From NCBI GenBank assembly GCA_003149065.1, contig QGFZ01000001.1, positions 186,001 to 250,000 of the forward strand: a DNA stretch of 64,000 nucleotides, given 5' to 3'. The stretch's first letter is position 1. Each line of letters begins with the position of its first letter. The translations under genes were made by a program, and so were the position numbers. Shown piece after piece: positions 41,245 through 51,587 of this stretch. The stretch comes from Ruminococcaceae bacterium R-25. GTDB lineage: Bacteria; Bacillota; Clostridia; Saccharofermentanales; Saccharofermentanaceae. The notes beneath the pieces were generated by a model. It saw nothing but the letters and a program-made list of their open reading frames with translations. It searched no databases and was not told the origin of the DNA.

Positions 41245-43005
41245 ATGAAATTAATGAAAAAAAGTCTCGCGCTTGTTGCCGCAACTTTGATGACGCTGCC
41301 TGTTTTTGCGTCATGCTCGGCAAATCTTAACGAAGAGAAAGAACCGAAGATCTACACAGGATCTTACGAAGAGAAGATCAATGCTTTCTACGAAGACCAC
41401 AAAGATACCACTGCAGGTGCAATGGTCGGAGTTTTCGATAAAGACGGCGTTGTATTTAAAGGCTATTACGGTTATTCGGATATTGCCAATGGAATAAAGG
41501 TTGATGAGAATACCGTTATCGACTGGGGTTCGACCACAAAGACGATGGTCTGGGTCAGCGTCATGCAGCTGTGGGAACAGGGAAAGATCGATCTGGAAAA
41601 GGACGTAAGGGAATATCTTCCCGACGGTTTCCTTACCAACTTAAGATATGAGAAGCCCGTCCGCATGATCGACCTCATGAACCACAGGGCAGGCTTCCAG
41701 GAATACTATACGGATATGTTCCTTCCTGCAAACATGCAGGCATATTCATTAGAAGAAGCTTTGAAGCTCGACCAGCCTCCTCAGGTTTTTGAACCTGATA
41801 CGCTCACGGCATACTCAAACTGGGGCGTTGCTCTGGCAGGCTATATCGTTGAGCGTGTTTCAGGCGAGAGCTTTAAAGATTATGTACATCACCATATTTT
41901 CGAGCCTCTGGACATGAAGGACTCCGCGCTGGCACCTGACCTTATGGATAATCCCGGTGTCAGACAGAGACGTGACAAGCTCATGTGCTATTCAGGTACA
42001 ACACCTGTCGGAAACGCATTCTATCTGATCAGCCTTTATCCTGCAGGCACCTGCGTATCCACGCTCGATGACTACATTAAGTATGCTTCATGCTTTGTTA
42101 AGGATGAGTGCCCGCTTTTCGAAAAGCCGGAGACATTTGACGTCATGATGACCGCGACATCTTATTACGGTGATACGGGTGTTGCGAAAAATGCTCACGG
42201 TTTCTGGGCGCTTCCTTACGGAAATAACACTTTTGGTCACGGCGGCAATACCCAGGCATGCTCGTCTTACATCACTTTCGATCCCGAAAAGCAGATCGGC
42301 TGTGTTGTAATGACAAATCAGGCAGGCGAGGGCGATTACAACGGTGAACTCTTCGATTCGATCTACGGCAGGTCAGCGTGGCTGTCGTATGTAGCTCCCG
42401 ATTATGCCAAGGGTCTTTACCATCCGGCCAGAACGGTGCTCGATGGACGCTTTAAGATAATGGGCGCAAGCTATGTAACACCAGATGCTTTCAGTGATTT
42501 CCTCTGGGCATATAACGAAAAGGATGGCATTTCCAAGATCGAGATGCCATACGGCGACTACTATCTCGCTGATACCGGAACTGCAGTTTTCGAGTGTTTA
42601 TTGGTCTACGGATGGATGGCGTTCATGGGATTTGCTCTAGTAAGCCTCATAGTCAAGGGCATCAGAGCTATCGTCCGCAAAGCAAGAAAGAGCACAAAGA
42701 AGATCATGCTCGGCAAGACAACGGGCTTCATCGCTCTTTTTGAACTCCTGCTCGGCCTCTGCGGCCTCGGCATTATCCTGTCGATCGCGGTCTGGCTCCC
42801 TCACACAATTTATATGTGGTTCTTCTATGCAGCAGGCTTGATTACTGTGATCATATTGGCGCTTACACTTTATTCTGTCATTAAATTTATTAAGACACCC
42901 AGCAAGGAATCTTCTGTGATCCGCAAGATCTACAACATCATTGCGATCCTTGGCGCTGTTCTTACAGTTGTTTTCGTAGTTTATATGCAGCTCTGGCATT
43001 GGTGA
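41245..43005 (+). CDS. membrane-anchored serine hydrolase, beta-lactamase family
   Basis: A 586-residue class C beta-lactamase-like (penicillin-binding-protein fold) protein. A lipoprotein-type signal MKLMKKSLALVAATLMTLPVFASC would place Cys24 at the lipid site, although the lipobox is not ideal. The catalytic set is present: SxxK at Ser96-Thr-Thr-Lys99, YSN at Tyr190, and HGG at 332-334. The C-terminal ~145 residues hold about four transmembrane helices, an arrangement found in Clostridia esterase/peptidase-like proteins of this family. Likely substrates are cell-wall peptides or D-amino acid esters. AGGGAG supports the ATG at 41245; a TATAAT at 41202-41207 is the probable -10 box. Confidence 0.88.
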   Translation: MKLMKKSLALVAATLMTLPVFASCSANLNEEKEPKIYTGSYEEKINAFYEDHKDTTAGAMVGVFDKDGVVFKGYYGYSDIANGIKVDENTVIDWGSTTKTMVWVSVMQLWEQGKIDLEKDVREYLPDGFLTNLRYEKPVRMIDLMNHRAGFQEYYTDMFLPANMQAYSLEEALKLDQPPQVFEPDTLTAYSNWGVALAGYIVERVSGESFKDYVHHHIFEPLDMKDSALAPDLMDNPGVRQRRDKLMCYSGTTPVGNAFYLISLYPAGTCVSTLDDYIKYASCFVKDECPLFEKPETFDVMMTATSYYGDTGVAKNAHGFWALPYGNNTFGHGGNTQACSSYITFDPEKQIGCVVMTNQAGEGDYNGELFDSIYGRSAWLSYVAPDYAKGLYHPARTVLDGRFKIMGASYVTPDAFSDFLWAYNEKDGISKIEMPYGDYYLADTGTAVFECLLVYGWMAFMGFALVSLIVKGIRAIVRKARKSTKKIMLGKTTGFIALFELLLGLCGLGIILSIAVWLPHTIYMWFFYAAGLITVIILALTLYSVIKFIKTPSKESSVIRKIYNIIAILGAVLTVVFVVYMQLWHW

Positions 43006-43173
43006 TCAGCGGATTGACTGGCTGACGGGTCCCCAAAAACGAAAATCAAACCGCTTTATGCCCTTTTTTGACATTAAAGAGGGCAGAAGGTGGTTCATGA
43101 CGCTCCGGATAACCGCTGAAACACCCCGAAAACAAGGGATTTACGAAGCCTCAGATTTCACTCAAATATTCAT

Positions 43174-43202
43174 TTGACTATTTTTGACTTTAAGAGTATA
43201 TT
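43174..43202 (+). promoter_or_regulatory. heat-shock operon promoter
   Basis: TTGACT (43174-43179), exactly 17 bases, TATATT (43197-43202), immediately followed by the CIRCE operator. The gap before it (43006-43173) shows no other recognised feature. Confidence 0.8.
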
Positions 43203-43206
43203 GTTG

Positions 43207-43233
43207 TTGGCACTCGGGTAACGAGAGTGCTAA
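43207..43233 (+). promoter_or_regulatory. CIRCE operator (HrcA binding site)
   Basis: TTGGCACTC-N9-GAGTGCTAA matches the CIRCE consensus TTAGCACTC-N9-GAGTGCTAA with one change (A to G). It overlaps the expected start point of the hrcA operon, so HrcA represses its own operon until heat stress. Confidence 0.95.
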
Positions 43234-43257
43234 TCGGAGAAAAGGAGAGACAATAAG

Positions 43258-44310
43258 ATGCAGTTAGACAACCGTAAAAAAGAAGTCTTGCACGCTATCG
43301 TAGATGACTATGTGTCTACAAACGAGCCTGTCGGTTCGAAGAGTCTTATAGAGCGTCACAGCTTTAATGTCAGCTCCGCTACTCTCCGTAACGATATGGC
43401 TGAGTTGGAGCATTTGGGTCTCATCGAAAAGCCCCATACTTCTGCAGGCCGTGTGCCGTCGGACAAAGGTTACCGTGAATATGTTAATTCCTTAATGACA
43501 ATCGAAGAATTGTCACCCAGGGAACAGCTTGAGATCGAAAAGAGGATCGATTCCAGCGTTGACGAGGTAACAGACCTCATCAAGAACGCAACACATACTC
43601 TTTCAGAGACAACAGGTTTCGTATCACTTGCAATGAGCCCGAGGCTTAAGAAGAGCTTTTTAAAGCAGCTCAAGATCCTTATGATCGAACCCGGCAAGGC
43701 GCTGGTGGTAATGGTGCTTTCAGCAGGCGTAGTTAAGGACAAGGTAGTAAGAATACCTAATTTCTTAAGCGATGAGCAGATCATGAAGATATCAGGTGCT
43801 GTCGAAAAGCACTTAACCGGAAAGCCGTTAGACGAGATCACTCTGGTAACAGTCGAGACAGCAGGCAAGAGCACTGATGTTCCTGAACCTCTTTTAAAGC
43901 AGGTACTGTACGAAGCATATGCTGCGATCAAGCAGGCTGATGAACTTAATATCTACCTTGAAGGCGAACACAGGATGCTTAGTCTTCCTGACTTCAGTTC
44001 TCTGGGACGTGCAAGAGACCTCCTTGGAACGTTATCTGATTCCGGAATGGTCGCAGGATACGTAAATGAGATGGAAAATGCCGCAAGGGAAGCAGGCAGT
44101 GACGATTCCTACATGATCAGGATCGGTCAGGAGATCACGCTTGAAGGTCTTGATGACTGCAGTTTCATTACCGCTACATATAACCTCACTGATTCCGTAT
44201 CAGGAAACATCGGAGTCATAGGACCTAAGAGAATGCTTTATTCGAAGGTAATATCACAGATCGATTTCGTTAAGAAAAAACTTAATGAAGAGATGAGGAA
44301 ATTTACTTGA
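43258..44310 (+). CDS. hrcA: heat-inducible repressor HrcA
   Basis: A 350-residue HrcA. The N-terminal winged helix (about 1-80) reads RKKEVLHAIVDDYVSTNEPVGSKSLIERHSFNVSSATLRNDMAELEHLGLIEKPHTSAGRVPSDKGYREYV, the strongly conserved DNA-binding part; the C-terminal GAF-like domain ends with GPKRMLYSKVISQIDFVKKKL. It binds the CIRCE site just upstream and needs GroEL to stay active. It is the first gene of the dnaK operon; AAAGGAGA lies upstream. Confidence 0.97.
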   Translation: MQLDNRKKEVLHAIVDDYVSTNEPVGSKSLIERHSFNVSSATLRNDMAELEHLGLIEKPHTSAGRVPSDKGYREYVNSLMTIEELSPREQLEIEKRIDSSVDEVTDLIKNATHTLSETTGFVSLAMSPRLKKSFLKQLKILMIEPGKALVVMVLSAGVVKDKVVRIPNFLSDEQIMKISGAVEKHLTGKPLDEITLVTVETAGKSTDVPEPLLKQVLYEAYAAIKQADELNIYLEGEHRMLSLPDFSSLGRARDLLGTLSDSGMVAGYVNEMENAAREAGSDDSYMIRIGQEITLEGLDDCSFITATYNLTDSVSGNIGVIGPKRMLYSKVISQIDFVKKKLNEEMRKFT

Positions 44311-44345
44311 TGAAAAAAATATCAAAAAGGGAAAGGATAAATAGA

Positions 44346-44999
44346 ATGAGCAACGATGAAGAGTTGATTTTCGGAGCTGATGACGAGCCCGTAAAGGAAG
44401 AAGCCGACACCAGTTCCGTAGAAGATGCCGCAGCTTCCGATAAGGCATCCGCAGAAGCAGAAGAGCCTAAGGCAGAGGAAGCAAAGGCTGAAACAGAGGA
44501 ATCGAAAGCCGCTGAAGCTGATGACGATGACGACGAAGACGATGAGTTGGAACCTGACAGTTCAGAAGCGGCAAGCGATCTTGAAGCAAGATACATGAGC
44601 CTCTACGCTGAGTACGATAACTATAGAAAGCGTACACAGAAGGAAAAAGAAAACCTCTACGCAGATGCTGTCGCAAGCGTAACAAAGGAATTCCTTGCCA
44701 TCATCGACAACCTCGACAGAAGCCTTGAAGGCGCTAAGAAGTCAGATGAGTCTTCTTTAGAAAAGGTTATCCAGGGAATGGAACTCGTCGGAAGACAGGC
44801 AAAGGATACTCTCGCAAAGATCGGCGTCGAAGAGATCCCGACAGAGAGAGGAACAAAATTCGATCCTAACCTCCACGATGCAATGATGCACATTGATGAT
44901 GACGAGTTAGGCGAGCAGGAGATAGCGATGGTTTTCGCTAAGGGATATAAGTACAAGGACAGAGTAATCAGACATGCTCAGGTCCAGGTAGCTAACTAA
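44346..44999 (+). CDS. grpE: nucleotide exchange factor GrpE
   Basis: A 217-residue GrpE. The first ~75 residues are low-complexity and very acidic (runs of D and E with Ala), then the long coiled-coil helix (LEARYMSLYAEYDNYRKRTQKEKENL) and the C-terminal beta domain (GVEEIPTERGTKFDPNLHDAMMHIDDDELGEQEIAMVFAKGYKYKDRVIRHAQVQV). It releases ADP from DnaK. The frame opens at an ATG at 44310 that overlaps the hrcA stop and would add MKKISKRERINR; AAAGGA 9 bases before 44346 favours the later ATG, but the upstream start is not excluded. Confidence 0.94.
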   Translation: MSNDEELIFGADDEPVKEEADTSSVEDAAASDKASAEAEEPKAEEAKAETEESKAAEADDDDDEDDELEPDSSEAASDLEARYMSLYAEYDNYRKRTQKEKENLYADAVASVTKEFLAIIDNLDRSLEGAKKSDESSLEKVIQGMELVGRQAKDTLAKIGVEEIPTERGTKFDPNLHDAMMHIDDDELGEQEIAMVFAKGYKYKDRVIRHAQVQVAN

Positions 45000-45033
45000 G
45001 TTAAAAACAAATAATACATAAAGGAGAACGACA

Positions 45034-45636
45034 ATGGATTTAATCAGATCAAGCTTGGTTCCTACAGTAATCGAGACGACCGGCCGCGGCGAGCGTGCCT
45101 ATGACATCTATTCAAGACTTCTCAAGGAGAGAATCGTTATTCTTTCAGAAGAAGTTAACTCAGTAACAGCAAGCCTTATTACGGCACAGCTCCTCTTCCT
45201 CGAGGCAGAGGATCCTGATAAGGACATCCAGTTCTACATCAACAGCCCCGGAGGATCAGTATCTGACGGTCTCATGATCTTAGACACCATGCGTCTTATC
45301 AAGCCTGACATCCAGACGATCTGCATGGGTATGGCAGCTTCAATGGGTTCAGTTCTCCTCTCAGCAGGTACAAAGGGTAAGAGATGCATCCTTCCTAATG
45401 CGGAAGTCATGATCCACCAGCCTTTGGGCGGAGCTCAGGGTCAGGCAACAGAGATCCTTATCGCTGCTGATCACATCAAGGATACAAGAAAGAGATTGAA
45501 TCAGATCCTCGCCGACAACTGCGGAAAAGATCTTGAGACCTTGATGAAGGACACAGACAGAGACCACTGGATGACAGCCCAGGAAGCTCTTGATTACGGT
45601 ATTGTAGACAAGATCCTTGTCAGCAAGAAAGCATAA
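45034..45636 (+). CDS. clpP: ATP-dependent Clp protease proteolytic subunit ClpP
   Basis: A 200-residue ClpP with catalytic triad Ser103 (GMAASMGS), His128 (MIHQPLGG) and Asp177 (DTDRDHWM). Fourteen copies form the degradation chamber that works with ClpX or ClpC. The N terminus [28 protein letters not shown] is typical. Its place between grpE and dnaK is unusual; the standard order is hrcA-grpE-dnaK-dnaJ. No clpX follows. AAAGGAGA provides the ribosome binding site, and there is no terminator on either side, so it should be part of the CIRCE-controlled operon. Confidence 0.96.
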   Translation: MDLIRSSLVPTVIETTGRGERAYDIYSRLLKERIVILSEEVNSVTASLITAQLLFLEAEDPDKDIQFYINSPGGSVSDGLMILDTMRLIKPDIQTICMGMAASMGSVLLSAGTKGKRCILPNAEVMIHQPLGGAQGQATEILIAADHIKDTRKRLNQILADNCGKDLETLMKDTDRDHWMTAQEALDYGIVDKILVSKKA

Positions 45637-45647
45637 AAAAGAGATAG

Positions 45648-47558
<1,911 letters not shown>

Positions 47559-47581
47559 TCGAATAAAAACCTGATACAATA

Positions 47582-47614
47582 GTCCGGCACTTCTTCTAAT
47601 CTGGAGTGCCGGAC
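47582..47614 (+). other. intercistronic hairpin between dnaK and dnaJ
   Basis: GTCCGGCACT (47582-47591) pairs perfectly with AGTGCCGGAC (47605-47614) over a 13-base loop, without a T tract. It is better read as an mRNA processing or stability element than a terminator; it could make dnaJ less abundant than dnaK. Confidence 0.7.
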
Positions 47615-47660
47615 GATCTTAGTAAAAATACTTTGAATACAAGAACGGAGGGGTTCCTCA

Positions 47661-48794
47661 TTGCCTAGAGATTATTATGAGGTCTTGGGAGTAAGTAAAG
47701 GTGCTTCCGATGACGAAATAAAAAAGGCTTTCAGACAGCAGGCCAAGAAATATCACCCGGACTTACACCCGGGCGACCAGGAGGCTGAGGCTAAATTCAA
47801 GGAAGTAAACGAAGCCTATTCGATCTTGTCTGACCCTGATAAGAAAGCAAAATACGACAGATTCGGTCACGCAGGCGTCGATCCCAACGGTTTCGGCGGT
47901 GGCGGCGGCGGTTCATACGGCGCTTATGACGTTGACCTTGGCGATATCTTCAGCTCATTCTTCGGAGGAGGTTTCGGAGGATCTTCCAGAAGACGTACAG
48001 GTCCTCAGAAGGGTGCCGATCTAAAGTACCACATGGCTCTGGAGTTCATGGAGGCTGCATTCGGCTGCACCAAGACTTTCCAGATAACCAAAGAAGACAT
48101 CTGCAAATCATGTAACGGTTCCGGTGCTCAGCCCGGCACAACACCCGAGACATGTCCTACATGTAGAGGTGCCGGAAGAGTCCAGCAGCAGACTCAGACC
48201 CTTTTTGGTATGACAATGGTCACAAAGTCATGCCCTTCCTGTAACGGCAGAGGTACAGTCATTAAGACTCCCTGCTCTCAGTGCAGAGGCAAGGGAAGAC
48301 TTAAGACCGTTAAGAATCTTTCTGTACAGATCCCCGCAGGCGTTGATACAGGCGATCTCCTTCCTATCAGAAACGAAGGCGAACCCGGCACGAACGGCGG
48401 ACCTTACGGCGATCTTTATATCGAATTCAGGGTCAAGAAGCATGATGTTTTCGAGAGAAACGGAATCAATACATCATGCAGCGTGCCGATAACATATGCA
48501 CAGGCAGCTTTAGGCGGTGAGATCGAAGTTCCCACCATCTACGGCAAGGAAAAATATACGCTCAAGGAAGGCACCCAGCCCGGTGATACTATCACGATAA
48601 GGAGCAAGGGTATCCCGAACAAGAGCAATCCCAACATGAAGGGCGATCACGTCGTCAAGTTCGTATTGGAAGTCCCGACAGGCCTTTCAAGAGAACAAAA
48701 GCAGCTCTTAAAGCAGTTTAACGACACGCTTACAGACCGCAACTACATGAGGTCGAGCCAGTTTTTCCAGAAGATAAAGAACCTGTTTAAGTAA
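47661..48794 (+). CDS. dnaJ: chaperone protein DnaJ
   Basis: A 377-residue type I DnaJ. The J domain (1-~70) has [37 protein letters not shown] with HPD; a Gly/Phe-rich stretch follows ([14 protein letters not shown]); then four zinc-binding CxxCxGxG-type repeats ([32 protein letters not shown]), and the C-terminal substrate-binding domains. The start is TTG at 47661: GGAGGG lies 8 bases upstream and [10 protein letters not shown] is the canonical N terminus. It stimulates DnaK ATPase. Confidence 0.97.
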   Translation: MPRDYYEVLGVSKGASDDEIKKAFRQQAKKYHPDLHPGDQEAEAKFKEVNEAYSILSDPDKKAKYDRFGHAGVDPNGFGGGGGGSYGAYDVDLGDIFSSFFGGGFGGSSRRRTGPQKGADLKYHMALEFMEAAFGCTKTFQITKEDICKSCNGSGAQPGTTPETCPTCRGAGRVQQQTQTLFGMTMVTKSCPSCNGRGTVIKTPCSQCRGKGRLKTVKNLSVQIPAGVDTGDLLPIRNEGEPGTNGGPYGDLYIEFRVKKHDVFERNGINTSCSVPITYAQAALGGEIEVPTIYGKEKYTLKEGTQPGDTITIRSKGIPNKSNPNMKGDHVVKFVLEVPTGLSREQKQLLKQFNDTLTDRNYMRSSQFFQKIKNLFK

Positions 48795-48803
48795 ACAAAT
48801 CTT

Positions 48804-48838
48804 AAGGTTGGGATCCTGTAATTAGGGTCCCGCCTTTT
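48804..48838 (+). terminator. terminator between dnaJ and prmA
   Basis: A two-part stem (AAGG with CCTT outside; GGGATCC with GGGTCCC inside, one G-U pair) runs into CCTTTTT. The prmA ribosome binding site follows at once, so partial readthrough may feed prmA. Confidence 0.75.
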
Positions 48839-48856
48839 TCGTAAGAGGATAAGACT

Positions 48857-49885
48857 ATGAGATGGGCAGAGATAACGATCAAGACAACTGAAGAAGCTTC
48901 CGAAGCTATCAGCGAGATGCTCGCACAGGTAGGTGCTGACGGCATCGCATCACAGGACCCTTTGGAATTCAGAAACACCATAGACAACGACCCGCTAAGC
49001 TACTGCGATGACGGCACGATCGAGAGCTACGGCCAGGATGTCGTTATCAGGGCTTATTTCGCAGAGACCGATGATGGTGTTATCCGCATGGGTGCCAAGA
49101 GCGAAGAGTTCGCAAATCCTGACGGTGTCGGCATGATCTACGGCTCCATCACGGACAAGGAACTTCCTACTGCAGAAGCAATGGAATTCATTAAGGCCCG
49201 TATTGCTTCGATTGGAGAATTCCTTGATGTCGGTACAGGCTTTGACAGCTTCCGTTATGTTGACGACGAAGACTGGGCAAACAACTGGAAAAAGTACTAT
49301 GAGGAGTTCAAACTCTCTGACCGTATCGTCATTTGTCCTTCATGGGAAGAGGGCGATGCCGAGCTCGAAAAAGATGCGATCAAGGTCATCCTCGACCCAG
49401 GTTCTGCCTTTGGAACAGGAACGCATGAGACAACATCTATGTGCGCTGAGATCCTTGACCAGGTGATCAAGCCTGACACATCTGTCCTTGATCTCGGAAC
49501 CGGCTCAGGCATTCTCGCGATAATCGCGAGCAAGCTCGGTGCTTCAAGCGTCGACGCGGTTGATATCGATTCTCTGGCCGTTAAGGTTGCTGAAGAAAAC
49601 TGCGCTATCAATGAGTGCTCTAATGTCGAGTGCTACACAGGTGAGCTCAAGAGCGTTAAGAATGCGCCATATGATCTCATCGTTGCCAACATTATTGCAG
49701 ACGTAATTGCTGAGATCGCCTGTGATATTCCCGCTGACCTTGCTGACGACGGCATTTTCGTATGCTCAGGCATTATCAACACCAAGAAAGACCGCGTCGT
49801 TGAGGCTCTGAAAGCTGCCGGAATGGAGATAATCGAAGAGCGTTCAAAGAACGACTGGATGGCGTATATAGCGAAAAAAGCGTAA
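48857..49885 (+). CDS. prmA: ribosomal protein L11 methyltransferase
   Basis: A 342-residue PrmA that trimethylates L11 with S-adenosylmethionine. The N-terminal substrate domain begins MRWAEITIKTTEEASEAISEML; the methyltransferase domain has VILDPGSAFGTGTHETTSMC, LDLGTGSGILAIIASKLGA (motif I, about 214-232), VDAVDIDSLAV and DLIVANIIADVI (motif IV). The position after dnaJ is conserved in Firmicutes. A strong terminator follows. Confidence 0.95.
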   Translation: MRWAEITIKTTEEASEAISEMLAQVGADGIASQDPLEFRNTIDNDPLSYCDDGTIESYGQDVVIRAYFAETDDGVIRMGAKSEEFANPDGVGMIYGSITDKELPTAEAMEFIKARIASIGEFLDVGTGFDSFRYVDDEDWANNWKKYYEEFKLSDRIVICPSWEEGDAELEKDAIKVILDPGSAFGTGTHETTSMCAEILDQVIKPDTSVLDLGTGSGILAIIASKLGASSVDAVDIDSLAVKVAEENCAINECSNVECYTGELKSVKNAPYDLIVANIIADVIAEIACDIPADLADDGIFVCSGIINTKKDRVVEALKAAGMEIIEERSKNDWMAYIAKKA

Positions 49886-49924
49886 GGCTATAAACGTCGC
49901 GTTTATCCTGAAATTTAGTGTTTT

Positions 49925-49960
49925 AGGGATACAAACTTTTGGGGTTTGTATCCCTTTTTT
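49925..49960 (+). terminator. strong terminator after prmA
   Basis: AGGGATACAAAC (49925-49936) pairs perfectly with GTTTGTATCCCT (49944-49955), followed by TTTTT. It closes the heat-shock operon. Confidence 0.93.
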
Positions 49961-49996
49961 GAATTTAAGGGTTTGGGATACGTAATTGCCGGTTCC

Positions 49997-50124
49997 TGTA
50001 TCGAAATCATCGAGAATCTGGCTGTTTTCGATACAGTTATCGCTGAACCTGTATCGAAAACCTTCAATACACAAGTATCTGACTTTGTATCGAAAATACT
50101 ATAAAAAGCTTTGTTTTCGATACA
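49997..50124. repeat. cluster of five TGTATCGAAA repeats in both orientations
   Basis: The 413-base gap between prmA and hisS holds five copies of TGTATCGAAA(A): plus strand at 49997-50006, 50050-50060 and 50086-50096; minus strand at 50025-50035 and 50114-50124. Neighbouring copies can pair: 49996-50006 with 50026-50036 (11 bp), 50025-50036 with 50049-50060 (12 bp), and 50084-50096 with 50114-50126 (13 bp), so two hairpin arrangements compete. No reading frame of note covers it. It is not a CRISPR: repeats are short, alternate in direction and are unevenly spaced. The role is unknown. Confidence 0.8.
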
Positions 50125-50189
50125 AAATACACTAAAACGGCATACATGAGATATTGGGGAGTTCTCCCAAGCGCTCCCGCGCATCAAAA

Positions 50190-50211
50190 CAAGCAACCTG
50201 CTTGATTTTTT
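50190..50211 (+). terminator. short hairpin with T tract before hisS
   Basis: CAAGCA (50190-50195) pairs with TGCTTG (50199-50204) over an ACC loop and is followed by ATTTTTT. It may end a short transcript covering the repeat cluster. Confidence 0.55.
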
Positions 50212-50255
50212 CGCCTTAAGATCGTTGATAATTGTTTATCACATCTCATTTTATT

Positions 50256-50264
50256 TGCTATAAT
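50256..50264 (+). promoter_or_regulatory. extended -10 promoter of hisS
   Basis: TGC-TATAAT (50256-50264) is a perfect extended -10 element; a weak -35 TTATCA (50236-50241) lies 17 bases upstream. The remaining leader is about 28 bases, too short for a T-box. Confidence 0.65.
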
Positions 50265-50298
50265 ATCTTGTTATTTAAAAGATATAGGAGACCCGACA

Positions 50299-51555
50299 AT
50301 GAGATATGCAGCGCAGAAGGGTACGAGGGACATACTTCCTCAAGAGATTTACAACTGGCAAAAGGCAGAGAGAACTTTCGCTGATGTATGCCATTCCTTC
50401 GGCTATGAAGAGATAAGAATTCCGACATTTGAGCAGACTGACCTGTTCCAGAGAGGCGTTGGTGATACCACAGACGTTGTTACAAAGGAAATGTACACTT
50501 TTGAGGACAAGGGCGGCAGAAGCATTACATTAAGACCTGAGGGTACTGCAGGTGTTGTAAGAAGCTTCATCGAGAACGGCATGACAAGCCTTCCTTCACC
50601 GGTAAGGATGTTCTATAACATCACGGCTTTCCGTTATGAGAAGATGCAGAAGGGCAGAATGCGTGAGTTCCACCAGTTCGGTCTGGAGTCATTTGGTTCT
50701 GCAGGTCCGGATATCGATGCTGAGATCATTTCTGTTGTTGACGTCTTCTTCAAGAAGATGGGTCTTAAGAATATTGCATTGCACATCAATTCAATCGGCT
50801 GTCCCACATGCCGTAAAGAGTACAACACACTCCTGAAGGATTATTTCAGACCTCATGTTTCAACTATGTGTGAGGACTGCCAGGCAAGATTCGAAAAGAA
50901 CCCCTTGCGTATGATCGACTGTAAGGTCGACGGAGGCAAGGATATCGTTAAGAATGCGCCTAGACTTATCGATCACCTCTGCGATGACTGCAGGGCTCAC
51001 TTTGAAGCACTCAAGGCAAGACTTGATGCAATCGGCATTTCTTACACTATCGACCCGAATATCGTAAGAGGTTTGGATTACTATACAAGAACAGTTTTCG
51101 AGTTCGTTTCTGAAAACGTCGGAACGCAGGGTACGATCTGCGGAGGCGGAAGATACGACGGACTCGTTGAAGACTGCGGTGGTACGGCAACACCCGGCAT
51201 CGGTTTTGCAATGGGCGTTGAGAGACTTCTTTTGGAAGCAGAGGCTCAGGGAGTATTAAGCACTGCGCCCTCATATGTAAAGATCTATTTTGCTTCGATG
51301 TCTGAATCTGCAAAGTTCGAAGCGCTTAAGCTCTGTTATGACTTAAGACTCAAGGGTATCGGCTGTGAGACCGATATGGCCGGCAGATCTTTCAAGGCGC
51401 AGATGAAGTATGCGGGAAAGTCAGGTATTCCTTTCCTCGCAGTTATCGGAGACGATGAGCTCGCTTCAGGCGAAGTCAAGGTTAAGTGCATGGCTGACGG
51501 CACAGAGACAGTCGTTAAGCTTGATGCGATCGGCGATTTCCTTGCCGGAAAATAA
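50299..51555 (+). CDS. hisS: histidine--tRNA ligase
   Basis: A 418-residue class II synthetase charging tRNA-His. Motif 1 and 2 regions are AQKGTRDILPQEIYNWQ and RPEGTAGVVRSFIENG with YRYEKMQKGRMREFHQFGLE-like sequence (here FRYEKMQKGR); the His-specific loops are VRGLDYYTRTVFEF and GGGRYDGLVEDCGG, then the anticodon domain. It includes a CxxC pair region (CPTCRKEYN, CEDCQARF), common in Clostridia HisRS. AGGAG precedes the ATG. hisS-aspS is the normal Firmicutes pair. Confidence 0.97.
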   Translation: MRYAAQKGTRDILPQEIYNWQKAERTFADVCHSFGYEEIRIPTFEQTDLFQRGVGDTTDVVTKEMYTFEDKGGRSITLRPEGTAGVVRSFIENGMTSLPSPVRMFYNITAFRYEKMQKGRMREFHQFGLESFGSAGPDIDAEIISVVDVFFKKMGLKNIALHINSIGCPTCRKEYNTLLKDYFRPHVSTMCEDCQARFEKNPLRMIDCKVDGGKDIVKNAPRLIDHLCDDCRAHFEALKARLDAIGISYTIDPNIVRGLDYYTRTVFEFVSENVGTQGTICGGGRYDGLVEDCGGTATPGIGFAMGVERLLLEAEAQGVLSTAPSYVKIYFASMSESAKFEALKLCYDLRLKGIGCETDMAGRSFKAQMKYAGKSGIPFLAVIGDDELASGEVKVKCMADGTETVVKLDAIGDFLAGK

Positions 51556-51587
51556 TTAAAAAGTTAGCAGTTTGCTGGAGGTAATAT

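Noticed and set aside
43052..43090. Terminator after the serine hydrolase gene
   Set aside because: The CCCTTTTTT/AAAGAGGG pairing is short and interrupted and lacks a following T tract; I see no convincing terminator there.
49997..50124. Repeat cluster as a CRISPR array
   Set aside because: Repeats are only 10-11 bases, alternate in orientation and have spacings from about 15 to 30 bases; no cas genes are in the window.
49886..50298. T-box leader for hisS
   Set aside because: No T-box sequence or specifier stem is seen, and the likely hisS promoter at 50256-50264 leaves a leader of under 30 bases.
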